Assembly (NCBI GenBank): GCA_036476315.1
Contig: JAZGBI010000011.1
Location: 1 to 57,987 of the forward strand
Source of the DNA: Candidatus Neomarinimicrobiota bacterium
GTDB taxonomy: Bacteria; Fidelibacterota; Marinisomatia; Marinisomatales; S15-B10
Direction of reading: 5' to 3'
Length of the DNA stretch: 57,987 bases
The position numbers and the translations under genes were made by a program. Positions 17,215-25,765 of the stretch are shown here, piece after piece. Position 1 is the first letter of the stretch. Every line of letters starts with the position of its first letter. The notes under the pieces were generated by a model. It made no database searches. It had not been told where the DNA came from and was given only the letters and a program-made list of their open reading frames with translations.

Positions 17215-18123
17215 CTACCAGCTTATGGAGACTGAAATACCTGCGATACCAAACTTTGATTTGGTGGTGAAAAGGGGACGTAAGGATGTGTTAATTCGAG
17301 GGGAATCCACCGCCCTCCTTCTTGTCACCCAGAAAGCATCTATGGCACTGACAACATGATTGAGCATCATCGCACTTACAGCATAACCCGCTATCTGGAA
17401 AGCCCTGTTGCTATCCTTTCTCAAATCCAGATACCTTCGCTTATTCTTGGTCAATATGATGACTTCCACCGTATCGCCCACATCTTTATAGTGGAGCTCC
17501 CATGCCTGTTCACCATTCTGGTTAAAGATATCGTCCCAACCCGATACAAACTGGTCATACTTCCCCACATTTTCGTAGAATTCCGAACTCCGGATTACCT
17601 CCAGAGCCTCCAGATCGCCTTGCCAGTCCGGCGAACCCAGGGTATCCGAGGATACAAGTCTGCCATCCAGGATGATTTTGAGGTGGTGAGTGCCATCGAT
17701 AATCACATCGTGATACTCCTCACCCTGGGCATAGAGATACCCGGCCCATTCGACCCAGGATTGAAGACTCCAATGTTCATCGGCAAACCGCTCGTAATCG
17801 GTGATTTTGTCCTCACCTTTCCTCCGGAACCGATACCACGCAACCAGTCCTGCCACTTCCAGACCCGCAAAAACCAACGATCTTGTCTTCTCACCGGCAT
17901 ACCATTGACCCGCACCCGGGATGGCCAGGGAGAGGATGAGACCTCTGGCGGGATATATTTCACCGTGAGGAACGGATTCAGAAGTATCCGTCTGGGCCTG
18001 ATCCTGAGTCTTTCCTACGCCCCTGTTGACCTCGTGCCGGTGCACCAGAAGACTGGACTCTCCAGCTGTGGCAACAGAGGTCAATATCAAGGCAAGAAGG
18101 AAAACTGAGAATGAGACTCTCAC
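17215..18123 (-). CDS. DUF5683-like exported membrane protein
   Basis: 302 residues: signal peptide (1-20, FSVFLLALILTSVATAG), then the conserved block RGLILSLAIPGAGQWYAGEK with a second hydrophobic stretch (SLVFAGLEVAGLVAWYRF) typical of the DUF5683 family of FCB-group bacteria. The middle is hydrophilic and aromatic-rich; a final hydrophobic helix (FQIAGYAVSAMMLNHVVSAIDAF) precedes a beta-like C-terminus. GTG start. Function unknown; a role in the envelope is inferred from the 1-nt spacing to the upstream barrel gene and from BamD downstream. Confidence 0.8.
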   Translation of the reverse strand: MRVSFSVFLLALILTSVATAGESSLLVHRHEVNRGVGKTQDQAQTDTSESVPHGEIYPARGLILSLAIPGAGQWYAGEKTRSLVFAGLEVAGLVAWYRFRRKGEDKITDYERFADEHWSLQSWVEWAGYLYAQGEEYHDVIIDGTHHLKIILDGRLVSSDTLGSPDWQGDLEALEVIRSSEFYENVGKYDQFVSGWDDIFNQNGEQAWELHYKDVGDTVEVIILTKNKRRYLDLRKDSNRAFQIAGYAVSAMMLNHVVSAIDAFWVTRRRAVDSPRINTSLRPLFTTKSKFGIAGISVSISW

Positions 18124-18124
18124 G

Positions 18125-21064
18125 TCAAAAGCCGAATAGCAGTGTGAAATAGTACCGGGTTTTCAACGATTTCAACGATTTAAAGTTATCCAATCCTCTG
18201 TGCATTTCCACGCCTATTCCTGTGGGGTAATTATAGAATGAAAAACCTCCGAGACGAAGCTGTATGCCCGCGGATTTTTTGGGACTAAACCGGCCCTTGT
18301 TGCTCGAGTCCCAGGCGTCACCAGTCTGTCCGATGATTCCAAGAACGATGTTCTGCAGAATCAGAGGTCCAAACAAGTAGTGATTTCCCCTCATAAGGGG
18401 AATGCGAAGAGTAAGCGACCCGAGTGCCATCCGATTTCCCGCAATGCTGTAAAAGGGATATCCCTTGATTCCGGGCATGCCCCCTCCGAAGAAAAAGAAA
18501 AAAGAATCGGTTTCCACATGGGACATCCATCCAGCTCTGAGCTCTCCGGTAATGGTCCATCGCTCCGTCCCTGGAACGGCAACGTGAAGGGCACCCTGGC
18601 CCGTGAGTCTGAAGAAATCATAATGGTCATAGACGTAGTCGACCACCGAGCTATCAGAATTGAGAAAACTGTCATCTTCGAACCTCAGATCTATATCCAA
18701 TTGAAAGCCGTTGTTCGGGTTGATGTCGTAATCAATTGTCTTCCGGAATACGTCGCTGGTCCATCTGGCCCCAAGATGCTTTCCAACATAGTAGTTTACC
18801 CCTGACTTACCGGTGAGCACATTCTCCGCTCCAATCAGCCAGTTGGCGCTGGCCCTGTAATTCTGATATGAGGCATACAGCTTCAACTCGTTGACCCCGC
18901 GGATGGGTATCCGGATTCCACTGTCCAACTGGAACAGTCGATAAAGAACATCGACATCGAAATCGTAGACGTCCATCAGCTTCGATTTTTCCGAAATATG
19001 CCGGGTGAGGAAGTAGACTTCCGTGAACAGGGTCGGATAGAAGTTCCGAAATTCGAACAGGAGAAACAGGTCGAGATCCCGTACCAGGTTTACTGAGGCT
19101 CCGCCAAATACGTTCAGACGATTGACAATCTCGCTGGAATAGAAGTAAAGACCTGGCTTTAACATGCCATAATCCATCATTATCTTGGGAAAAATGAACA
19201 TGGGTGAAAAATGGTCTTCGTAGGGTACCGCTTCCTGTCGATTTTGTGTGTCAAGAGGGGAAGGTAGATTTGCGAATTTCGCGTAGTAGTTGGGGCCATA
19301 TCCCACCCGTTCAGAATCGATCAATTCCATGGAATCCAAGACTGCAATCTTATAGCCTCCGTCTTCAAACAGTGAGTAGACAATTTTTCCACTTCCATTC
19401 ACGTCCGGCATGAATGCACCGCCCAGAACATTGGTTATGAATCCCTGACTCCCATCGGCCGGATTGATGTAGCACAGATTGAATATGCCGCTTCTGTCAC
19501 ATGCATAGATGAGACCTCCTGCCGGGGTGGATGTGACATCTCGTTCATCCCACTCCTCCGTGGCCAAAAGGTTCGAAAAACTCGTGTCACCGAGACTGAG
19601 TGTGGCAGTATTCCTGAAATGGTTGTAGACATAGTCGAACATGAGCCACTCATGGGTGGAATCATACGCCAGTCCGAAGAGCTGTTCACCATCATCAAAA
19701 TTCGTGATTTTTTCCGACTCCTTTGTTTTCAGGTTGATGAGGAAGACATTGTGTGTACCATCCTTAATGGACAGGTAAGCCAGCAAGCTGTCGCCAGGGA
19801 GGAGCACGGGGGAAAAAGTCCTGGCGCCGCGGGTAAGCCTGCTTTCCTTTTTCTCTTCAAAAGAGTATTCATAGAGGTCATACCATCTTGAACCATGGAG
19901 ATCGGGTTCGGCCTTCCTGGCATAATAAATCTCATCGCCCGAAGAAGCCCACGAAGGTGCCGAAATGACGACATCGGCAATCTTTTCTGATCTTCCATCC
20001 TCAAGGGAATAAATGAAAAGACCAGTCTGAGAGAAGAAGTCGTTTCCGGCATTTGAAAGATAGGCAATGCGATCAGCTCCCGGCGACCATTTGGGATGAA
20101 TATTCGTCGTCCCGTCAGTCAGAAGAATCTTGCCTTTCAATTCGCTCGTGTTGATGGTCCCGGTGAGCGCTCGGTACCGATCCTCCAGAGTCTGCTTGAA
20201 GTCCTCGTAAAGCGCCGACCCGCTGACGCCCACCGCTTTCTTAATGGCCGAATCGACGGAAAATTGAAAAGGTCTGGCCAGATGGTCGAGAATCTCCATC
20301 AAAATCCCGTCCCCGTACTTGTAAGCTATGAATCGAACGAAGGCAAATCCTGTGTTGTACGTTAGCTCGTTCCCGATTCCCCGTTTCCCGAAAGTGTTTA
20401 TTTCCGTGAATGAAAGAAGGTTGCCGTTCAATACGGCATCGCGAAGTATCATATCCCGGTGAGTATCCCAGAAATCGTGTCTGGATCCTTCAAACAGATA
20501 TTGTGCAGTTCCCTCTGCCAGCCAAGGAGGGACTGTCAACCCTGGAATCGGATATGAAGCCAGAGTTTGGGGATAACCGTACAGCACGTCCTTCCTCTTG
20601 TAGTCCTCATATCCTATCCACTGTAGATAGGCTCCTGGAAAACTCCTGCCGAACTTCATCGCTTTTTGAATGGAAACGATGTGGGTGAATTCATGGGTGA
20701 TCACGTTCTGCAGCCAGCGGTGGCTTCCCCGCAATTCGAAATCGAGGGGAGATGCCCAGATCTCAATCTTATTGTCGTAGGCGTAGGCAATACCGTTTGA
20801 CACGTCGTCGGTGTCAAGAAAGATAATGTGTGTCTTGACGGGAGGCTCGTAGTCGTAAAATTGGGTAACATGAGGGTAGATGCTTTCCGCAACAAACGCT
20901 CCCTCACGGGCCGAACGCTCCGTTTCCCTGGAGAAATGAATGTAGAAATGCTTTGTTTCAAAGGTCTTCCATGCAATTTCGGGATGATTGTATCCCACCT
21001 GTGAAAACGCTGCGGAAAACAAGAGCGTAAGATGAAGAGTCGTTCTTCCCAGCCTATGACTCAT
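18125..21064 (-). CDS. Predicted gluzincin metallopeptidase fused to a beta-propeller and outer-membrane barrel
   Basis: 979-residue exported protein with three parts. (1) After a signal peptide (1-22), a gluzincin-like domain with HEFTH at 124-128 (HExxH) and a likely third zinc ligand Glu184 in PPWLAEGTAQYL. (2) From about 300 to 620, TolB/PD40-type propeller repeats such as HPKWSPGADRIAYLSNAG. (3) From about 640, a bacterial-surface-antigen (BamA-like) beta-barrel with alternating aromatic strands, ending in a terminal Phe as outer-membrane barrels do (TRYYFTLLFGF). All zinc ligands are present, so it should be active. Substrate unknown. It heads the operon that continues with the DUF5683-like gene and bamD. 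Confidence 0.85.
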   Translation of the reverse strand: MSHRLGRTTLHLTLLFSAAFSQVGYNHPEIAWKTFETKHFYIHFSRETERSAREGAFVAESIYPHVTQFYDYEPPVKTHIIFLDTDDVSNGIAYAYDNKIEIWASPLDFELRGSHRWLQNVITHEFTHIVSIQKAMKFGRSFPGAYLQWIGYEDYKRKDVLYGYPQTLASYPIPGLTVPPWLAEGTAQYLFEGSRHDFWDTHRDMILRDAVLNGNLLSFTEINTFGKRGIGNELTYNTGFAFVRFIAYKYGDGILMEILDHLARPFQFSVDSAIKKAVGVSGSALYEDFKQTLEDRYRALTGTINTSELKGKILLTDGTTNIHPKWSPGADRIAYLSNAGNDFFSQTGLFIYSLEDGRSEKIADVVISAPSWASSGDEIYYARKAEPDLHGSRWYDLYEYSFEEKKESRLTRGARTFSPVLLPGDSLLAYLSIKDGTHNVFLINLKTKESEKITNFDDGEQLFGLAYDSTHEWLMFDYVYNHFRNTATLSLGDTSFSNLLATEEWDERDVTSTPAGGLIYACDRSGIFNLCYINPADGSQGFITNVLGGAFMPDVNGSGKIVYSLFEDGGYKIAVLDSMELIDSERVGYGPNYYAKFANLPSPLDTQNRQEAVPYEDHFSPMFIFPKIMMDYGMLKPGLYFYSSEIVNRLNVFGGASVNLVRDLDLFLLFEFRNFYPTLFTEVYFLTRHISEKSKLMDVYDFDVDVLYRLFQLDSGIRIPIRGVNELKLYASYQNYRASANWLIGAENVLTGKSGVNYYVGKHLGARWTSDVFRKTIDYDINPNNGFQLDIDLRFEDDSFLNSDSSVVDYVYDHYDFFRLTGQGALHVAVPGTERWTITGELRAGWMSHVETDSFFFFFGGGMPGIKGYPFYSIAGNRMALGSLTLRIPLMRGNHYLFGPLILQNIVLGIIGQTGDAWDSSNKGRFSPKKSAGIQLRLGGFSFYNYPTGIGVEMHRGLDNFKSLKSLKTRYYFTLLFGF

Positions 21065-21095
21065 GAACGCATATCCTTCTTTAGCCTCGATTGTT

Positions 21096-21161
21096 CACCA
21101 CGAAGCCACACCTGCCCGCCCTCCCGACGAGGATGGAGCAGGCGGGAAAGTCACAGAGAAG
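21096..21161 (+). repeat. CACCACGAAG-type intergenic repeat with an internal GC-rich insert
   Basis: Starts CACCACGAAG (21096-21105) and ends TCACAGAGAAG (21151-21161), the flanks of a degenerate intergenic motif I know from many environmental genomes. Here they are interrupted by a GC-rich stretch with CCCGCC (21115-21120) and GGCGGG (21141-21146). Confidence 0.45.
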
Positions 21162-21278
21162 TATAATTAACATAGGTTTAGAGAAACATGACGTGTCTAA
21201 GATACTCTCACGAATAGATTTGAAATGAACCATTATGAGTTTCTTGATATCAGATTGATATGCTCTGTGTTCACCCTG

Positions 21279-21295
21279 TCCCGATCAAGTCGGGA
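21279..21295. repeat. Short hairpin shared with the dispersed repeat
   Basis: TCCCGA-TCAAG-TCGGGA. The surrounding 20 nt match the flank of repeat copy B (31055-31073, reverse strand) with a single-base length difference, so this may be a fragment of the same family. Confidence 0.5.
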
Positions 21296-21332
21296 TGTGG
21301 CCAATGAGCAGTTCAGGTTAGTAAAAAGAACT

Positions 21333-24206
21333 CTAGTGTACCACCGCAATTTTCAAGATTTTGCTCTCCGACCGGGACCCCCGGGTGGCGATCACGTTGG
21401 CAAAGTAAACTCCGCTATCCACGGCGGAGACATCCCAGGCAATTTCATTGACCTCTCCCTGGACAGGCGATTCCATGCTGAGCCTGTCCAGATAGAATCC
21501 GGCCACGTCGTAAATGAGAATCTCCACTTTCTCTGCCGAGCCCACGTATACGCGAAGAGTCGTGGAATTGTCCTGGGTTGGATTGGGATAATTGTAGGTC
21601 CGAGCCGCATCCATGAGACTTTCTGCCGGTGGAGCCCTGAACGCCGATGTTCCCTGAAACCTGCGACGGTTTGTTGGGTCATGGTGCACGTACGCCCAAC
21701 GGTTTCCCCCAGAGGTCGACGTTCTGTCAAAAAGCCATATGGCAGATTCCGCCGCGATACAGTTTCGACCCAGATAATGGCTCAGCATTCGCAGCTGGCT
21801 CCCTCTCGGGTTTGCCAGCCGATACAACTCATTTCCCTGCCAGTCCACGACCACAATATCAGAGGAATCCACCTGAGCCACAAGCTCGGGATGGCCATCC
21901 CCGAGAAGGTCCTGAGCCAGAACAGGGGAGGTAACGTTGAAGAAAATCGGAAACCCGGATTCAACCGTGAAATTTCTGTTTATAACGTACAATCTTCCTT
22001 CTGTGTCGACACCGGTTATCTCGATTTTTCCGTCGAGATCGAGATCGACCGCGCCGATGGTGCGAAAATCGACCTGTTCCATGCCGTATGCTATCGAACC
22101 TTCGTGCTCCACCAGCAATCCCCCCTGTTCCTGTATGGAGATTATTGAGACTTCGCTGGAATCCGATTCGAGGTCCTTCATTTCCGCGACAACTGTCCTG
22201 GAGGGATCCGGGTCCCCAGGAATCTGTTCTACAGTTTCCACAGAATCTCCCGTTACAATGATTTCTGTCGGTCCCCAATTGAGAACCACCATGACTGAGT
22301 CAGGAAACCCTGAAGAGAGCTTCGGTAAGCCCGAGGCTGACACGTGGTGGTCCCACTCGAGCACGAAACCGGAGTTATCATTTTCGAAAGTGAATGCAGA
22401 TACACGCAACACCTCATTCCCAAGGTCCATAACGGCTACCAAGGCGGGTGCTGTAGACTCGTAATTGGTCACCGCCAGTTGGAATGAATTGGAAGGCAAT
22501 TCGAAGAAATTGACCCTGGACAGTGAATCTGAGTCTGACCACCAGAGGGAATCCAATCCTCCTATCAATTCGGGTTTCCCATCACGGCTGAAATCGTATA
22601 AAAAGTGAATGTGGAGGGAGGTGTCCGGAAACCCGCTGGCCATAAGAGAATTGTCAACTGTGAACGACATGATATTGCCTGCTTTTGAGATCCCGTCTAT
22701 TTGAATGTAGGTGTCTGATCCTTTGTTGCTGCGCGTGTTCGGAAAGGTATCGTGGCCGAAAGATGGCGGCTGACCTTTGAATCCGGGATTCGCCAAATAG
22801 TATTCTGAATTTCCTGAAAACCACATATCTGACCAGAGACCCGAGGTGGGGTCCGTGAAGAGAAAGATCAGTGGATACCCAATATCCTGTGCACCGTCCG
22901 CCTCTTCAAGGTCAATCCCGCGATGCTCCCTATCACCGTTAACGGAGTACGTTACCAGGCCCTCATTGATCTTCTGTTCATCCACATGCCATATGATAAG
23001 CCCGGATCCCGGGAGGCCGAGATCATAGTTGGGGACGGAAGTGACGACGTGGAACACACTGTCAATGTCAACGCCGCCGGAATCCATCAACATTTCCAGG
23101 TAGGAGGGGACGATGACCTCTCCGTTCTTCTGTCGACGATTCCGCCACCGCATTGAGTCTATGTCCACGCCATTGACAACCCAGTTGTTCCGGTTTTCTA
23201 TGAGGAAGTATTCAGATGGAGTGATGTCGATTCGCACAATCTGATCCGGCACGGAATCTCTCGCCATCAAGTCTACGGTATTCGTCGGCCTGACAACGGT
23301 GGGAACCTCCCACCCCGCATGTGTGCGGGTCCAGGCATCGGGGGGGGAAGGAACGACACCCCTCCCGTTGTTGGACCCCTGGTCCATCAATGCAAAAACG
23401 CCAACCCCGCTTTCACCCGATTCCGTGTTCCACAGGGGTGGTAAGCCTATGGCAAATCCGAGCATGAGGGCAAAAGTACCCGTCAGGCCAAATTGATAAT
23501 CGCAGGGGTTTGATATGCCCAGGAAAATTTGATCGGAAATGTCATAGAAAAGATGATTCTGTGTTTCCGGAAGAATGATCCCCGAAGAAACGGAATTCCC
23601 TTCAGCGAATATGATTTCAGGTTCCCCCAGTTGCTCAGTCAGGAAATCAGAATCGACATAGGCTGAGTTGATGTCTTCGGGGGTGGGGTCGAGAAATGGC
23701 AGGGCGAAATCCTGGCCTATGCCCGCGTGGAAGATAACGATGACATCAAAAGAGCCAAAACTCAGACTGTCCTCTTGATAGGCCCTTGTGAGTGACGCCC
23801 GGAAGAATTCGGCAAGTCTCCGGTCCTGGAGTGCCTCGTCACCAAACGGATGGAAGTAAGCCATGGTTGTATCCAGTGAATAGCTTCCCGATTCGTCGAG
23901 GGGAAAGATTCTCGATTCTCCCAGATCGATGCCAAAACTGCCCACCGAAGCAGATCTAAAATAACTATCAACGGCACGCAGCTGGGTTTCGAAATAGGTT
24001 CGATTGTGGGGAGGGCGGTCGATGGAATAATCCCCACATGGCTCAAGGGCAGCTTCGGTCAAAAAGGTACCGTCTCCCGTTGTGGACTCATCGCCGTCAG
24101 GCTGAAATGAAACACGAATCCCAAGGACAGCAATGCTTCCGGTACTGTTTGCGAACTGCCCGGCCAGGCAGGAGACGACGATGAAAGGCAGAACGATGTG
24201 TCTCAC
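21333..24206 (-). CDS. Degenerate M6-type peptidase homologue with a T9SS-like C-terminal sorting domain
   Basis: 957-residue secreted protein. Residues 60-480 follow the immune-inhibitor-A/M6 layout: the stretch GVGVFALMDQGSNNGRG, then a proline- and tryptophan-containing segment (AWTRTHAGW), and later GSGLIIWHVDEQ. The zinc site is destroyed: where M6 enzymes have HEFGH, residues 247-251 read LMLGF, so both His and the Glu are gone. Residues 500-840 look like FG-GAP/propeller repeats. The last 85 residues (NYPNPTQDNSTTLRVYV, VEILIYDVAG, DSGVYFANV) form a Por-type sorting domain for outer-membrane export and cell-surface attachment. Probably a binding or structural protein, not a protease. 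64 nt downstream of the PorV-like gene. Confidence 0.85.
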   Translation of the reverse strand: MRHIVLPFIVVSCLAGQFANSTGSIAVLGIRVSFQPDGDESTTGDGTFLTEAALEPCGDYSIDRPPHNRTYFETQLRAVDSYFRSASVGSFGIDLGESRIFPLDESGSYSLDTTMAYFHPFGDEALQDRRLAEFFRASLTRAYQEDSLSFGSFDVIVIFHAGIGQDFALPFLDPTPEDINSAYVDSDFLTEQLGEPEIIFAEGNSVSSGIILPETQNHLFYDISDQIFLGISNPCDYQFGLTGTFALMLGFAIGLPPLWNTESGESGVGVFALMDQGSNNGRGVVPSPPDAWTRTHAGWEVPTVVRPTNTVDLMARDSVPDQIVRIDITPSEYFLIENRNNWVVNGVDIDSMRWRNRRQKNGEVIVPSYLEMLMDSGGVDIDSVFHVVTSVPNYDLGLPGSGLIIWHVDEQKINEGLVTYSVNGDREHRGIDLEEADGAQDIGYPLIFLFTDPTSGLWSDMWFSGNSEYYLANPGFKGQPPSFGHDTFPNTRSNKGSDTYIQIDGISKAGNIMSFTVDNSLMASGFPDTSLHIHFLYDFSRDGKPELIGGLDSLWWSDSDSLSRVNFFELPSNSFQLAVTNYESTAPALVAVMDLGNEVLRVSAFTFENDNSGFVLEWDHHVSASGLPKLSSGFPDSVMVVLNWGPTEIIVTGDSVETVEQIPGDPDPSRTVVAEMKDLESDSSEVSIISIQEQGGLLVEHEGSIAYGMEQVDFRTIGAVDLDLDGKIEITGVDTEGRLYVINRNFTVESGFPIFFNVTSPVLAQDLLGDGHPELVAQVDSSDIVVVDWQGNELYRLANPRGSQLRMLSHYLGRNCIAAESAIWLFDRTSTSGGNRWAYVHHDPTNRRRFQGTSAFRAPPAESLMDAARTYNYPNPTQDNSTTLRVYVGSAEKVEILIYDVAGFYLDRLSMESPVQGEVNEIAWDVSAVDSGVYFANVIATRGSRSESKILKIAVVH

Positions 24207-24270
24207 GATTACTTACAAAAAAGTCCCGTAATCAGCGATTACAGGACTCGAATTCACTGTCGGATCGTCG

Positions 24271-25596
24271 CTAAAACTCCATGTTGAGGGAGAATCTCAT
24301 GGTATTGGTCAACGGATGACCCGGTTCTCCAAGGGTAAATCCCGCATCAAATCCGTAGCCGCCGAAACGAAGTCCGATACCGAAAGTGGGATTATTGATC
24401 TTTCCCATCCGATCATAGTAGAACCCTGCCCGGATGGCGAAGTACTTGGAGTACCAGTATTCTGCACCAAAATTCATGATCATTTCTTCTATCTCTCTCT
24501 TGAAGGCTCGCTGGTCACCGGTGCCCAATTCGAGTTCTCCGGCGTCGTTGTACTTTCCGTACCCCGACTCGCCCCACTCCTGATCGTCTGTCGCCGAGAG
24601 ATTCCCGTCACCATCGCGGATATAACCACCAATTCTGCCGTCAGACGTGCCGTCCTTTCCAGGCTTGTCGATATCACCACCCAGCAGCCAGTCGTCCAAC
24701 CATGACGTCACGATTCCCAGGAAGATGGGATCGGTATGAGCGACCTCGAGCTTGCCCTTTTCGTTGTAATCACCGCCGGGACCTTCGAAATTCCCTCTCT
24801 TATCGTAGTGGCCCACCACTCCGTCGCCGTCCCAATCCATGTCAGGATACGAAGCCACGAGCATCTTGTGCAAATCCATGACAAAACTGAGCTTATTATG
24901 TTCTGTATCCACGAGTCTGTAGTTGAACCCAACGGTGAAATTCGTGGGCATGGGGTCCGCTTGCGCCTCATCGATGAATGCAATCTTCGGACCGATATTT
25001 GTCAGGGTTATGCCCAGATCAAGGCGCGAAGTCAGGAACCTCTTCTTATAGTAGGCAACGTCAAAGGCAAAGTCCGTAGACACACCTTTGCCTTTCTCAG
25101 CCCCTGCACCGATTTCCGCCAGCTTCTGGTGGAGCAATTTTACGTTGAAGCCCACGGATGAATTCCTTGAGATGTGGGCTCCATACGACCCGGAGATTGC
25201 TAACATAAAACTGTTGAAAGTGCCGAGATTTTCGCCCTGTTCGTCAGTGCGCACCTGCTCTCCGAGGTTCAGGAAGATAATGTGACCGCCCAGTGTCCCC
25301 AGTGTCGGAAAATGATGCCTGAATGCCAAGAACTCATAGTACATGTCCGAAACCAAATTGGGAAGCCAGTTGACGTGCATCAGAGCAATTTCACTGCTCG
25401 AGAGGAAGGCGAGTCCGGCCGGATTCCAGTAGCTGGCGTAGGCATCGTTGGCAACGGCCACCTGGGCCTCACCCATTCCACCTGCCCGTGCTCCTGGTGA
25501 TATGAGAAGAAACAAGGCGCCGGCCTCACTGACTGCCGTGAGCGGAGCTGACAACAGGATCGTCACCAACACCGTACCATACCAAGTCTTCTTCAT
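24271..25596 (-). CDS. PorV/PorQ-like outer-membrane barrel with an acidic loop insertion
   Basis: 441 residues: signal peptide, then LLISPGARAGGMGEAQVAVANDAYASYWNPAGL, split across the usual PorV/UPF0164 start with its NPAG motif, and a FadL-like barrel ending in SLNMEF with a C-terminal Phe. PorV is the shuttle that carries T9SS cargo at the outer membrane; the next gene encodes such cargo, which supports the call. Odd feature: residues about 255-370 form a very Asp/Gly-rich insertion with EF-hand-like DMDWDGDGVVGHYD and RDGDGNLSATDDQEW, suggesting an extracellular calcium-binding loop. Transcribed from a good promoter at 25688-25716. Confidence 0.85.
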   Translation of the reverse strand: MKKTWYGTVLVTILLSAPLTAVSEAGALFLLISPGARAGGMGEAQVAVANDAYASYWNPAGLAFLSSSEIALMHVNWLPNLVSDMYYEFLAFRHHFPTLGTLGGHIIFLNLGEQVRTDEQGENLGTFNSFMLAISGSYGAHISRNSSVGFNVKLLHQKLAEIGAGAEKGKGVSTDFAFDVAYYKKRFLTSRLDLGITLTNIGPKIAFIDEAQADPMPTNFTVGFNYRLVDTEHNKLSFVMDLHKMLVASYPDMDWDGDGVVGHYDKRGNFEGPGGDYNEKGKLEVAHTDPIFLGIVTSWLDDWLLGGDIDKPGKDGTSDGRIGGYIRDGDGNLSATDDQEWGESGYGKYNDAGELELGTGDQRAFKREIEEMIMNFGAEYWYSKYFAIRAGFYYDRMGKINNPTFGIGLRFGGYGFDAGFTLGEPGHPLTNTMRFSLNMEF

Positions 25597-25687
25597 ATTA
25601 CCTCTTCCACAACTGTTTTCACTAAGGCATTATACTGTCGCCTGAACCACGTGTTCCTGACGGATTCTCCCCGGAATACCAATTTTC

Positions 25688-25716
25688 AATATATCCTCAC
25701 CTAGTCCATTTGTCAA
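25688..25716 (-). promoter_or_regulatory. Sigma70-like promoter for the PorV-like gene
   Basis: Minus strand TTGACA (25711-25716), 17-nt spacer, TATATT (25688-25693). This is close to consensus, with a leader of about 85 nt to the start at 25596. Confidence 0.65.
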
Positions 25717-25765
25717 GAATTAGAATCATTTCTTCTGTTCTTCTCAGGGCCAATCCTGCCCCGGG

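Noticed and set aside
21225-22148. Plus-strand open frame of 307 codons
   Set aside because: Antisense to the T9SS sorting domain of the M6-like gene; no motif and no ribosome site.
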